Assembly: GCF_031882575.1 (NCBI RefSeq)
Contig: NZ_CP134772.1
Coordinates: forward strand, 4,768,501 to 4,832,500
Reading direction: 5' to 3'
DNA: 64,000 nucleotides
From: Pseudomonas sp. VD-NE ins
GTDB taxonomy: Bacteria; Pseudomonadota; Gammaproteobacteria; Pseudomonadales; Pseudomonadaceae
Shown: in pieces, positions 54,818 to 63,027 of the stretch
How the letters are laid out: each line of letters opens with the position of its first letter
Numbering within the stretch: the first letter of the stretch is position 1
Position numbers and translations under genes: made by a program
Notes under the pieces: generated by a model
Databases searched by the model: none
Seen by the model: the letters and a program-made list of their open reading frames with translations, nothing else
Told to the model about the DNA's origin: nothing

Positions 54818-55548
54818 ATTTCGCCTCGATAGTATTTATTCAGCGAATTTATCATGTAATGCAAGGCAGACTTTCCATCAGCCAAAACGGTAGTAAACAT
54901 CACCGCAGCCTTGTCGTGATTGACATCCATTATGCTGTTTACGTTAGGCCCACTTTCCAACACCCACTGTTCACCAACACCCGCAACCCAGTCGGACACA
55001 TTGGATTCTGACGACTTGGCCAAGATATTTATCCACAGCCCGGCTTTGGGTCTAGGTGTATCCGGGTAAATATTAGAGATACTTCCCACCAAGGCCCCTT
55101 TGCCGACAGGATCGAGCGTCACCAACATCTTCACGGTGTATCCCAAGTCACTCAAAATTGCTGACAAATGCGCTCCATTCCAACCACCGAGACTATGCCC
55201 AACGATATAAACAGCATCATTTTTGCACAATTCCCCTAACACATTGGCCTGTATATTTTGCTCGCCAATGACCTCGTTATATCCAAGATGATGTGACTTC
55301 ACGCCCGGAGCGTAGTCGGCCTTCTTTACCGATTCATCAAAAGGCAATCTTGCATAATTGACATTATTTTCCGGCCCAAAACCATAATAACTTTCTTTAT
55401 CGCCTGCTCCCCCGACAAAGAAAGCTACAGCACGCCGCCTGTACTTGAACTTTTTAACTTCCTCGTCTGTTGGACACGTTAACGCATGGGTCCCAAGGCT
55501 CTTTTTGCTGTCATCCGGCGTTGAATTATCCGCTCCCACTTCAATCAC
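54814..55548 (-). CDS. Lipase-like alpha/beta hydrolase, predicted type VI secretion effector
   Basis: 244 residues. GxSxG nucleophile elbow VGHSLGGWNG (Ser119), candidate Asp146 in TLDPVGKG and His211 in DVNHDKAA complete a plausible catalytic triad. AVAFFVGGAGDKESYYGFG near the N-terminus is typical of T6SS Tle-type lipases as I recall. No signal peptide. It overlaps the PAAR gene by 4 bp and the lipoprotein gene by 4 bp, so effector delivery by the PAAR tip and neutralisation by the lipoprotein are likely. AT-rich compared with flanks. Confidence 0.78.
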   Translation of the reverse strand: MIEVGADNSTPDDSKKSLGTHALTCPTDEEVKKFKYRRRAVAFFVGGAGDKESYYGFGPENNVNYARLPFDESVKKADYAPGVKSHHLGYNEVIGEQNIQANVLGELCKNDAVYIVGHSLGGWNGAHLSAILSDLGYTVKMLVTLDPVGKGALVGSISNIYPDTPRPKAGLWINILAKSSESNVSDWVAGVGEQWVLESGPNVNSIMDVNHDKAAVMFTTVLADGKSALHYMINSLNKYYRGEI

Positions 55549-56039
55549 TCCGCAAACAATTCGATGGTTTCAGCAAGATGAGAGCTGACGGCATGTGTAA
55601 AGCCTGCTGCATCCGTAACGCCGTGTTCTTCGCTGCCATCTCCACGTTTGATCGTGTAGGGATGATTCGCGACAGGTTCTCCTGAGAACTCATCGACCAG
55701 TTGCATCTTGTCCGTAAAATGCACCGGCATCGGCAGCAATCCGCTAAACGCCGCCCCGCCGCCGCTCTGGCCAATGATCACCGTCCCCGAACCACCGACC
55801 ACGACATTGCCGTGACCTCCAGTGCTGTCGAGCGTGGCGGCATTTAAACCGTTGATGAATACCGTGCCGGAAACGGCTCCGGTAATGGGACTGCCGCACG
55901 CCGATTTATCGGTCATGCGCGCAGCGGCGAGGCCGTCGAAGAAGACGTTCGGCGAGCCGGAAACAATCGGGTTGGTGCCATGGCCCGGTAATGGGCAAGC
56001 GGTAGGGTCGGTGACGCGTGCAGCGGGTTTACCACTCAA
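55545..56039 (-). CDS. PAAR domain tip protein with C-terminal extension
   Basis: 164 residues from a TTG start at 56039. PAAR repeats: KPAARVTDPTACPLPGHGTNPI, SPNVFFDGLAAARMTDKSACGSP, VSGTVFINGLNAATLDSTGGHG. A C-terminal extension (about 110-164; SGLLPMPVHFTDKMQLVDEF then YTIKRGDGSEEHGVTDAAG) follows. PAAR proteins cap the VgrG spike of type VI secretion systems. The TTG is chosen because AAGGAG lies 7 bases upstream; it overlaps the previous gene's stop (TTGA). No vgrG is adjacent. Confidence 0.85.
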   Translation of the reverse strand: MSGKPAARVTDPTACPLPGHGTNPIVSGSPNVFFDGLAAARMTDKSACGSPITGAVSGTVFINGLNAATLDSTGGHGNVVVGGSGTVIIGQSGGGAAFSGLLPMPVHFTDKMQLVDEFSGEPVANHPYTIKRGDGSEEHGVTDAAGFTHAVSSHLAETIELFAE

Positions 56040-56698
56040 TTCAAAGCTCCTTGCTTCAGAGGTTCCGGGTGCGGCTGATGAATATCGATGTCGGTCGCGG
56101 CGAAGCGCCAGCGGTTGTCGACGGGGTCGAACAGGGCGTGGCAATGCTTATGGCTGTCGGGTGATACGGCGGTTTGCAGGTGTCGCCAGGCTTCGTCGGT
56201 TTGCCAGGCCAGTTCGGCCGGCGAGGCGTCGTCGAGTTCGTTGAGCCAGGTGTTGTAGTTGCGCAGGTGATTGCGCTCGTAAGTCGATTGCAGCAGTTCG
56301 GCCATTTGTGCGCCGAGGTCGAGATGATGCTGGGCGGTCCACTGGCCGATCTCGGAATAGGCGTACCAGCCCACCGGCATCAACCCGCCGTCCTTGAGCA
56401 GCGAATGCTCGGCAGGAGCGACGAAACCACAACAGATGTGCAGCGTCAGCCAGCCTTGATGGGCGTCGATAAACGCCGTCGGATCGAAGGTGCGCAGCGG
56501 TATCACGCGGTACTCGGCGAGCCCGGCGCTGCGGGTCATCAACTCGGCATCAAGGCGTGACACGAACGCACGAATGGCGCTGCCGCCCGTACGATTTGTC
56601 ATGCACAGAATGTCGACCGGTTGGCGCTGGGGGTTGTCGCTCAAGCCTGAGTTTTTCAACAGGCCATACAGACGCATTGACGCCCGTAGTCCGCTCAT
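56036..56698 (-). CDS. Unrecognised protein upstream of PAAR (adaptor candidate)
   Basis: 220 residues, no signal peptide or membrane segment. Visible features: VDILCMTNRTGGSAIRAFVSRLDAEL, YRVIPLRTFDPTAFIDAHQGWL, and the Trp-rich YNTWLNELDDASPAELAWQTDEAWRHLQ. I do not recognise the family. It ends in a TTGA overlap with the PAAR gene, so the two are translationally coupled, which argues for a role as adaptor/chaperone for the PAAR-lipase cargo. The exact start is uncertain because no strong ribosome site precedes 56698. Confidence 0.6.
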   Translation of the reverse strand: MSGLRASMRLYGLLKNSGLSDNPQRQPVDILCMTNRTGGSAIRAFVSRLDAELMTRSAGLAEYRVIPLRTFDPTAFIDAHQGWLTLHICCGFVAPAEHSLLKDGGLMPVGWYAYSEIGQWTAQHHLDLGAQMAELLQSTYERNHLRNYNTWLNELDDASPAELAWQTDEAWRHLQTAVSPDSHKHCHALFDPVDNRWRFAATDIDIHQPHPEPLKQGALN

Positions 56699-56857
56699 CG
56701 CCGGTCACTCGTTGACGCAGCGAAGGCTCCACGGGCGTGGAGAAGTTGTGCCAAAGGCATTGCAGGTGTCGTCCGTGAGCGCGCAAAAATGGCGCGTAGA
56801 ATGCCGGACTAGAGCGCTGGCTACAATCGAATTACTGCCGGTTTGCCATCATTGTGA

Positions 56858-57337
56858 TCAGCCCTCGGCAAACTCACGCAGGACCTTGCCATCCATGCGG
56901 TAGCGCACCCACTCTTCCTGCGGTTGCGCGCCGAGGGATTTGTAGAAATCGATGGCCGGCGTATTCCAGTCCAGCACACTCCATTCGAAGCGGCCGCAGT
57001 CATTGTCGCAAGCGATTTTCGCCAAGTGACGCAACAAGGTTTTGCCAGCACCGCCGCCGCGTTGTTCGGGGGTAATGTAGAGGTCTTCGAGGTACAGGCA
57101 GTTGCTGCCGAGCCAGGTCGAATAACTGAAGAAGAACACCGCGAAACCGATCGGCACGCCGTCGCGCAGGCAGATCAGGCCATGGGCGGTGGCGCCTTCG
57201 CCGAACAGGCTGCGTTCGATGTCGGCGACGCTGGCGATGACTTCGTGGCGGGCCTTTTCGAAATCGGCGAGTTCAGTGATGAAGGCGAGGATTTGCGGGG
57301 CATCGCTGGGGGTCGCCGGGCGGATGTCGATCGTCAT
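56858..57337 (-). CDS. GNAT family N-acetyltransferase
   Basis: 159 residues with the acetyl-CoA site region LEDLYITPEQRGGGAGKTLLRHLA and the C-terminal WNTPAIDFYKSLGA. Similar to diamine/spermidine-type N-acetyltransferases in the wording YSTWLGSNCLYLEDLYI. Substrate not proven. Confidence 0.88.
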   Translation of the reverse strand: MTIDIRPATPSDAPQILAFITELADFEKARHEVIASVADIERSLFGEGATAHGLICLRDGVPIGFAVFFFSYSTWLGSNCLYLEDLYITPEQRGGGAGKTLLRHLAKIACDNDCGRFEWSVLDWNTPAIDFYKSLGAQPQEEWVRYRMDGKVLREFAEG

Positions 57338-57446
57338 GGACGGGCCTTGTCGGAAAAGGAAAACGCCATACTAAGGCCGTGCGCCGCGCTCGTCACATGG
57401 CAAAACACACACTACCCTGCGCAATGTTGCAAACACTGCAGTTCCC

Positions 57447-57536
57447 TGTGGGAGCGAGCCTGCTCGCGAATGCGTCCTTTCAGTCATCTGCGTTGTTGAT
57501 TGACAGACAGCATTCGCGAGCAGGCTCGCTCCCACA
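57447..57536. repeat. REP pair (GTGGGAGCGAGCCTGCTCGCGAA type)
   Basis: Arms TGTGGGAGCGAGCCTGCTCG... at 57447 and the inverse ending at 57536, in the divergent gap between the GNAT and HD genes, only about 30 bp before the HD gene start. Confidence 0.85.
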
Positions 57537-57567
57537 CAGGGGACTTCGACAATCTGAAAGGATGCTT

Positions 57568-58221
57568 ATGAACCTGGATAGTTTTACACCCGTGGCGGCA
57601 CTGGCAGCAGAGTTACTGCCGCATGCGCTGGAGCCGTCCGACGACGGCGCTCACGACCTCGCCCACCTGCAGCGGGTCTGGCACAACGTGCGTACGCTGC
57701 ATGAAGAAGAAGGTGGAGATCTTGAGGTGCTGTTGGCCGCCGTGCTCTTGCACGATTGCGTGGCCGTCGAGAAGAATTCGCCACTGCGTTCGCAGGCTTC
57801 GCGGCTGGCGGCAGATAAAGCATCGGCAGTGCTCGCGGAGATGAACTGGCCGGAAGAAAAAATCATGGCCGTCGCCCACGCCATCGAAGCCCACAGTTTC
57901 TCGGCCAACATCACCCCGCTCACCCTCGAAGCCAAGATCGTCCAGGACGCCGACCGCCTCGATTCACTGGGCATGCTTGGCGTCGCCCGCACGTTCTACG
58001 TCGCCGGACGCATGGGCTCGGCGCTCTATGACCAGCAGGATCCCGAAGCGAAACAACGCGACTACGACGACAAGCGGTTTTGCCTCGATCATTTCCAGAC
58101 CAAACTGCTGCACCTCGCCGACGGTTTCCAGACCGTCGCCGGCCAGCGTCTGGCGCAGATCCGTCATCAACGCTTGAAGGGGTTCATGGAGCAGTTCAAG
58201 GAAGAAATCGGCATCGTTTGA
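57568..58221 (+). CDS. HD domain phosphohydrolase
   Basis: 217 residues. HD motif residues: HDLAHLQRVW, LLHDCVAVEKNSP and DADRLDSLGMLGVARTF, the YedJ-like layout. Metal-dependent phosphohydrolase, perhaps on nucleotides; substrate unknown. Start 57568 has AAAGGATG upstream; the longer open frame includes the REP repeat and is rejected. Confidence 0.87.
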   Translation: MNLDSFTPVAALAAELLPHALEPSDDGAHDLAHLQRVWHNVRTLHEEEGGDLEVLLAAVLLHDCVAVEKNSPLRSQASRLAADKASAVLAEMNWPEEKIMAVAHAIEAHSFSANITPLTLEAKIVQDADRLDSLGMLGVARTFYVAGRMGSALYDQQDPEAKQRDYDDKRFCLDHFQTKLLHLADGFQTVAGQRLAQIRHQRLKGFMEQFKEEIGIV

Positions 58222-58330
58222 CCACTTACTCCGGCGTGCGCTGAACCTGACTTCGCCAAGCTCAGACCTAATCCGCCAGCCTGCCGTGTTAAACAGATGA
58301 CGCTGAATTTTCCGCTCAAGGAACCGCGTC

Positions 58331-59527
58331 ATGTCGCCAGCAACACCCAAGGTTTCAGGCAAGCTGTTCGGCCTGTTCTGTCTCGCCAGTTATCTGCTGT
58401 CGCTGTCCTATGGCTCGACGTTTTTGTTGTCGCTGCTGATCGCTTCTCGCGGTGGCAATGAGCACGACGCCGGCAGTGTGATTTCGGCGGCGATGCTCAG
58501 TACATTTGTCGCGGTACTGGTGTCCGGGCATCTCTCGGACTGGCTCGGCGCAGCGCGCTCGATTGCAGTGTTCGGGCTGTTGCTGGTGGCGGCGAGTCTG
58601 GGCTTTGCGCTGACGCCGGGGTTCGGTCATCTGCTGTTGTTTTTTGGTTTGTTGTTGGGCTTGGGTTGGGGCGTTTTCTACACCTTGGGGCCGATCATCG
58701 TCGCCAGTCTGGTGACGCCGGCGCAGCGGGCGAAATATTTCGCCTTGCTGTCCGGGAGCATGATGACCGGGATCGGCAGCGGTCCGTTGCTCGGGCGTGC
58801 GGCGAGTGCGCAGGGCCTGTCGGTGACCTCGGCGTTCTATCTGGCAGCGTTGGCGAGTCTGGTCGGTGTGCTGCTGTTCTGGCGGCTCGGCGCTCGATTG
58901 AAAAGCACACAAGCCGCCTCAGCGGCGAGAATCACCTGGCAAGCGACCACTCAAGTGCTCGGCTCGCGAGCGCTGTTTCCGATCATCATGGTCGGCCTTG
59001 GCGGTTGCGTATTTGGCGGTCTGTCGAGTTTCCAGACCAGTTACGCCGCTGCGCGATCGCTGGATTATTCGCTGTTCTTTCTCGGTTTCATGAGTGCGGC
59101 AATCAGCAGCCGCATGCTGATCGCAGGATTTGTCGTCAAGCGTGATCCGCTTCGTGCTTCTTGCTTGTTGTCGGGGCTGATGCTCGGCTCGATCGTGCTG
59201 TTCGCCTTCGGCGTGCACAGTGGATTCACCTATTTGCTGGCGGCGTTGATGCTCGGCGTCGGGTATGGGCTGACGTATTCGGTGATCAACGGGCTTGCGG
59301 CTAACGAAGCGCCGACCGGCACCACTTCGCAGGCGTTGCTGCTGTTCAGCCTCTCGTATTTTATCGGCGTGTTCGGCTTTCCGTTGCTGGCCGGGAAAAT
59401 CATCGTTGAGCAGGGCATGAGCACGCTGCTTTTGACGGTTTTGATCGTCGCGTTGGCCAACTGGCTGATTACCCTTGGCCGCTTGCTCTGGCGGCGGATC
59501 AGTCTGAAAGCCGCACAGGCAACTTAG
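58331..59527 (+). CDS. MFS transporter
   Basis: 398 residues with twelve hydrophobic segments. VSGHLSDWLGAARSI is the loop 2-3 MFS motif. Drug/sugar-efflux-like, no close assignment possible. No regulator gene adjoins. Confidence 0.85.
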   Translation: MSPATPKVSGKLFGLFCLASYLLSLSYGSTFLLSLLIASRGGNEHDAGSVISAAMLSTFVAVLVSGHLSDWLGAARSIAVFGLLLVAASLGFALTPGFGHLLLFFGLLLGLGWGVFYTLGPIIVASLVTPAQRAKYFALLSGSMMTGIGSGPLLGRAASAQGLSVTSAFYLAALASLVGVLLFWRLGARLKSTQAASAARITWQATTQVLGSRALFPIIMVGLGGCVFGGLSSFQTSYAAARSLDYSLFFLGFMSAAISSRMLIAGFVVKRDPLRASCLLSGLMLGSIVLFAFGVHSGFTYLLAALMLGVGYGLTYSVINGLAANEAPTGTTSQALLLFSLSYFIGVFGFPLLAGKIIVEQGMSTLLLTVLIVALANWLITLGRLLWRRISLKAAQAT

Positions 59528-59609
59528 ACCGTTCGTCGCTGATCAGGCACCAATCCGATCACTGGGCAGACCAACGACAGGTAAGGATTCCAATCACTGG
59601 AGAAGCCCT

Positions 59610-59951
59610 ATGATCCCGTCAAGGTTGACCGCTTTCGTATTCAGCGCCCTGCTCTGCCCTGCGGTTTTCGCCGCATCCGCCACCGCTGCGGGCACTGGCC
59701 CTACCGATCCGACCCCGCCACGCGCCCCCGCCATCAACAGTGCTCCCGGTATGAATACCGATGGCTCCGGCGTGCCCTTGATCAATCAGCCGCCCGCCAC
59801 TGGTACTGATCCGCGCACTCAGGGCAGTGATCCGGGCCGTCAGGGCGGGATGAACACCCCCGATGCCCCCGCAACGCCAGACAATGCGGGCCCCGGCATC
59901 GGCTCGAAAACCACCACCGGTGGCTCCGGTTCCGAAGGCTCCGGTCAGTAG
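59610..59951 (+). CDS. Secreted Pro/Gly/Thr-rich low-complexity protein
   Basis: 113 residues. Signal peptide MIPSRLTAFVFSALLCPAVFA, then a disordered chain of Pro, Gly, Thr, Ser and Asp (TGPTDPTPPRAPAI, TGTDPRTQGSDPGRQGG, ending in GSEGSGQ). GGAG precedes the ATG. No domain recognised; probably periplasmic or extracellular. Confidence 0.7.
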   Translation: MIPSRLTAFVFSALLCPAVFAASATAAGTGPTDPTPPRAPAINSAPGMNTDGSGVPLINQPPATGTDPRTQGSDPGRQGGMNTPDAPATPDNAGPGIGSKTTTGGSGSEGSGQ

Positions 59952-59995
59952 TTCGCCGACGCGAGCGTCCTATTCAATCCAATGAAGAGGTAACC

Positions 59996-60253
59996 ATGAA
60001 CGTCGATAAAAACCTGGAAAAAGAAGTCCTCACCCGCTTGCTGCACGCCCACCCGAGTGGTCTGGGCAAGGAGGTGCTGGACAATTACCGGGGCGAGAAG
60101 GTCGTGGCCAGCGCCCTCGCCGCTTTGCAGGATCGTGGACTGATTCACCACGGGCATGTGACCTGCAACGAGGCTGGCGAACATTCGTTGAACCTGCCGA
60201 TCAAGCTCAGTGCCGCTGGCGTTGAGGCGGCGCGCAAGCTGGATCTGCAGTAG
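59996..60253 (+). CDS. Small conserved protein, winged-helix-like
   Basis: 85 residues: EKEVLTRLLHAHPSGLGKEVLDNY, KVVASALAALQDRGLIHHG, LSAAGVEAARKL. The helix-turn-helix-with-wing spacing recalls small DNA-binding proteins, but this is only a visual impression. AGAGGTAACC before the ATG is a good ribosome site. Function unknown. Confidence 0.65.
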   Translation: MNVDKNLEKEVLTRLLHAHPSGLGKEVLDNYRGEKVVASALAALQDRGLIHHGHVTCNEAGEHSLNLPIKLSAAGVEAARKLDLQ

Positions 60254-60321
60254 GGATGAAGCCGCTCGCTGTTGATGCGGCGGGCGGCCAACTCAAGTTT
60301 TGACTTGAGGCTGATGGCCTC

Positions 60322-60410
60322 ATCGCTGGCAAGCCAGCTCCCACAGGAACCGGGGTGTACACAAATGTGTGTTCACCACAAAAACTTGTGGGAGCTGGCT
60401 TGCCAGCGAT
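60322..60410. repeat. REP pair (GCTGGCAAGCCAGCTCCCACA type)
   Basis: Arms at 60322 and ending at 60410 with a 41-bp spacer, between the small plus-strand gene and the convergent PfkB gene. Confidence 0.85.
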
Positions 60411-60419
60411 GGCGGTAGA

Positions 60420-61349
60420 TCAGGCGTCGCTGGACTCGCGGATAAACGCGTCCACTTCAGTCGCACCCGGCGAAGTCGCCGGCCCCCAGCGCGTCACCGC
60501 CAAAGCTGCCGCCGCGTTCGCCCGCCGCGCTGCTTCATGCGCGGTCAAACCCTGCGCCAGTCCCGCGACAAAGACGCCGGCATGGGCATCGCCAGCGCCA
60601 TTGCTGTCCACCGCTTTCACAGCAAACCCCGGGACATGCCGACGCTCATCGCGCTGATGAATCCAGCACCCTTGCGGCCCGTCACGGACCACGATCAGCA
60701 CTTCATTGGGCAGATGCTCAGCGAGACGATCCAGCGCCCCCCCAATATCCTCAGCCCCGGTACAGCGCAGCGCTTCAACACTGTTGCTGGTCCACACATC
60801 GATGCGCGGCAGCAACGCCCGCATCATCGGCGAATCCGGCGATTCAACCAAAGGGCCCGGATCGAACACCACGTTGATCGCCTCCGGTAACGCCAATGTC
60901 CAGTCGAGCAACGCTAGGGCTTTACCCTCGTGCAACAGGCTGTAGCCACTGAGGTAAACGTAATCGCCCGCCTCAACTGGCACGCTGTTCAGATCCGCCT
61001 CAGTCACCTCACCTTCAGCGCCGATATAGGAAATGAAACTGCGCTCGGCCGACGCATCGGTCAGCGCCACACACAAACCGGTGTCTTTCTGTGCGGGTTC
61101 GGTGATGCCGATGTGAATCCCCTCGGCGTTCATCGCCTGACGCGCGAGATCACCGAAACGCCCAGTGCCATGACGACCGAGATACACCACCGGCAGCCCA
61201 TTACGCACCGCCGCCGCCATCACATTGAACCCGCCACCGGCTTCGAAACCGGCCGACTGCGCCAGTACGTCACCGCCAATTTGCGGCAGTTTATCCACGG
61301 CCATGACCAGGTCGATGATGACCTGGCCGGTGTGCAACATCTTAGGCAT
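60420..61349 (-). CDS. PfkB family sugar/nucleoside kinase
   Basis: 309 residues, ribokinase fold. N-terminal GGDVLAQSAGFEAGGGFNVMAAA and C-terminal catalytic DSNGAGDAHAGVF (anion hole and Asp base). The ATG at 61349 overlaps the permease stop by 8 bp, so the two are coupled. With a nucleobase/nucleoside-type permease and an ADP-ribosylglycohydrolase homologue upstream, a nucleoside or ribosyl substrate is a fair inference. Confidence 0.87.
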   Translation of the reverse strand: MPKMLHTGQVIIDLVMAVDKLPQIGGDVLAQSAGFEAGGGFNVMAAAVRNGLPVVYLGRHGTGRFGDLARQAMNAEGIHIGITEPAQKDTGLCVALTDASAERSFISYIGAEGEVTEADLNSVPVEAGDYVYLSGYSLLHEGKALALLDWTLALPEAINVVFDPGPLVESPDSPMMRALLPRIDVWTSNSVEALRCTGAEDIGGALDRLAEHLPNEVLIVVRDGPQGCWIHQRDERRHVPGFAVKAVDSNGAGDAHAGVFVAGLAQGLTAHEAARRANAAAALAVTRWGPATSPGATEVDAFIRESSDA

Positions 61350-62808
61350 GTGCATTCTCGGTTTGCGCGGCGCGGCGATCTTTCGCCCCACCGAGGACGA
61401 AGTAAATGCCACCGGCGACGACGAAGGTCACGATCCAGCCGAGGCCGTTGTGGCCCAGCCACGAGTCGGACAGGAAGCCTTTGAACCAGACGTTCTCGGC
61501 AGTGGTGCCGATGGTGGTGAAACTGAAGCCAAGGACGATGGCAATCGCCCATGCACCGAACGCACGCCACTCGATGCCGCCGCGATACCAGTAGGCGCTG
61601 CTCGGGCTGACGTCGAGCAGGTCTTTCGGGCTGTAGTAGTGACGGTGAATAAGGTCGACGACGAAGATCCCGACCCACGCAGTGATCGGCACCGCCAGCA
61701 AGGAAATGAAGGTGATGAACGGGCCGTAGAAGCTGTCGGCGATCAGCATGAAGTAGATCGAACCGGCGAAGATCGCGACGATATCGACCACTACCGCGTA
61801 GACGCGTTTGACCTTCAAGCCAAGGGTCAGCGTGGTCAAACCGGCGGAGTACACCGACAGGTTGTTCGACAGCAGCAGGCCACCGAATGCAGTGATCAGG
61901 TATGGCACCGCCATCCACGTTGGCAGCATGTCGCGGATCGCCACGATCGGGTCAGTCGCCGACGCCAGGTCGTTGTTGCCCACCGACAGCAAGCCACCAA
62001 GAGTGATCAGCAGCACCAGCGGAATGCCCGCACCGAACGCGGCAGACGCGACCAGACGTACAGCCTTGACGCTGCGATGCTGATAGCGCGACATGTCGGC
62101 GCCAGCGTTGGCCCAACCGATACCGGTGCCGGCGGCCATGGTGCCGATACCGATGATCATTGCGCTCATCGGCGCTGGCGTAGCGTTGAACACGGCGCTC
62201 CAGTCGATGGTCGCGCAGAGGAAACCACCGACGAGAATGTTCAGCGCGCCGAACACGTAGGTCGCCCACTTCTGGATCACCAGCAAGGTCGCGTGGCCGA
62301 GGCCGGACACCGACAGGGTCAGCAGGACGAAAATCGCGATGAAGATCAGCGTCAGTACCGGTGCGCTTTTCGCCTCAACCGGTGAGCCGAACAGGATCGA
62401 GCACAGCGACAGCAGCACGAAAGCGGCGGTTGTGGTGTTGACGGTTTCCCAACCGAGACGCGACATCAGCGAGACCAGTGTCGGGCCGATGTTGCCGCGT
62501 ACGCCGAAGATCGCTCGCGACAAGGTCAGGCTCGGTGCACGGCCACGACGGCCGGCAATCGAGATGATCCCGACCACGGCAAACGAACCGGCGGCACCGA
62601 TAATCGCGACGATGATCGCCTGCCAGATCGCCAGCCCGCGAAACGCCACCAGCGTGGCGCCCAACGGCAGGCCGAGGATGGAGATGTTGGCGGCGAACCA
62701 GACCCAGAACAGCTGCAGCGGATGGCCGTTGCACTCGGCTTCCGGAACCGGTTCGATGCCGCGGGTTTCCAGTTGCCCGGCGCTTTGCCCGGTGTTTGAT
62801 GAACTCAT
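61342..62808 (-). CDS. NCS1 family permease (purine/cytosine type)
   Basis: 488 residues, twelve hydrophobic segments. NCS1 features: HPLQLFWVWFAANISILGLPLGA, LSRAIFGVRGN, GIGWANAGADMSRYQ. Members import nucleobases, nucleosides or allantoin-like compounds with cations. Start 62808 is preceded by AGGAG at 7 bases. Confidence 0.9.
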   Translation of the reverse strand: MSSSNTGQSAGQLETRGIEPVPEAECNGHPLQLFWVWFAANISILGLPLGATLVAFRGLAIWQAIIVAIIGAAGSFAVVGIISIAGRRGRAPSLTLSRAIFGVRGNIGPTLVSLMSRLGWETVNTTTAAFVLLSLCSILFGSPVEAKSAPVLTLIFIAIFVLLTLSVSGLGHATLLVIQKWATYVFGALNILVGGFLCATIDWSAVFNATPAPMSAMIIGIGTMAAGTGIGWANAGADMSRYQHRSVKAVRLVASAAFGAGIPLVLLITLGGLLSVGNNDLASATDPIVAIRDMLPTWMAVPYLITAFGGLLLSNNLSVYSAGLTTLTLGLKVKRVYAVVVDIVAIFAGSIYFMLIADSFYGPFITFISLLAVPITAWVGIFVVDLIHRHYYSPKDLLDVSPSSAYWYRGGIEWRAFGAWAIAIVLGFSFTTIGTTAENVWFKGFLSDSWLGHNGLGWIVTFVVAGGIYFVLGGAKDRRAAQTENAHA

Positions 62809-62932
62809 GAAGGTGCTCCTGTTTGCCTTTTTTGTGGTTGTGGCAATGATGCAAAACGACAAGACATCGCGGCCGTCCTCGGCCTGTCTGCGCGATCCAT
62901 TGCGGGTGAGTATTCGAATATGCGGTGCGCCT

Positions 62933-63014
62933 ATCGCTGGCAAGCCAGCTCCCACAGGTACAGAGTGAACCTCAAGGTGTGCACTTTCCCTGTGGGAGCT
63001 GGCTTGCCAGCGAT
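62933..63014. repeat. REP pair (GCTGGCAAGCCAGCTCCCACA type)
   Basis: Arms at 62933 and ending at 63014, spacer about 34 bp, in the 219-bp gap between the glycohydrolase and permease genes. Confidence 0.85.
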
Positions 63015-63027
63015 GGCGCCAGTTCAC

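Noticed and set aside
53282..56857. Prophage or integrative element carrying the PAAR module
   Set aside because: No integrase, attachment repeats or tRNA at either edge; base composition shift alone is not enough.
57379..57567. N-terminal extension of the HD protein
   Set aside because: It would be translated through the REP pair at 57447-57536; a strong AAAGGATG site lies before ATG 57568.
3369..63014. Repeated GTGGGAGC/GCTGGC palindromes as a possible CRISPR array
   Set aside because: They are scattered singly between genes as inverted pairs without regular spacers, and there are no cas genes.
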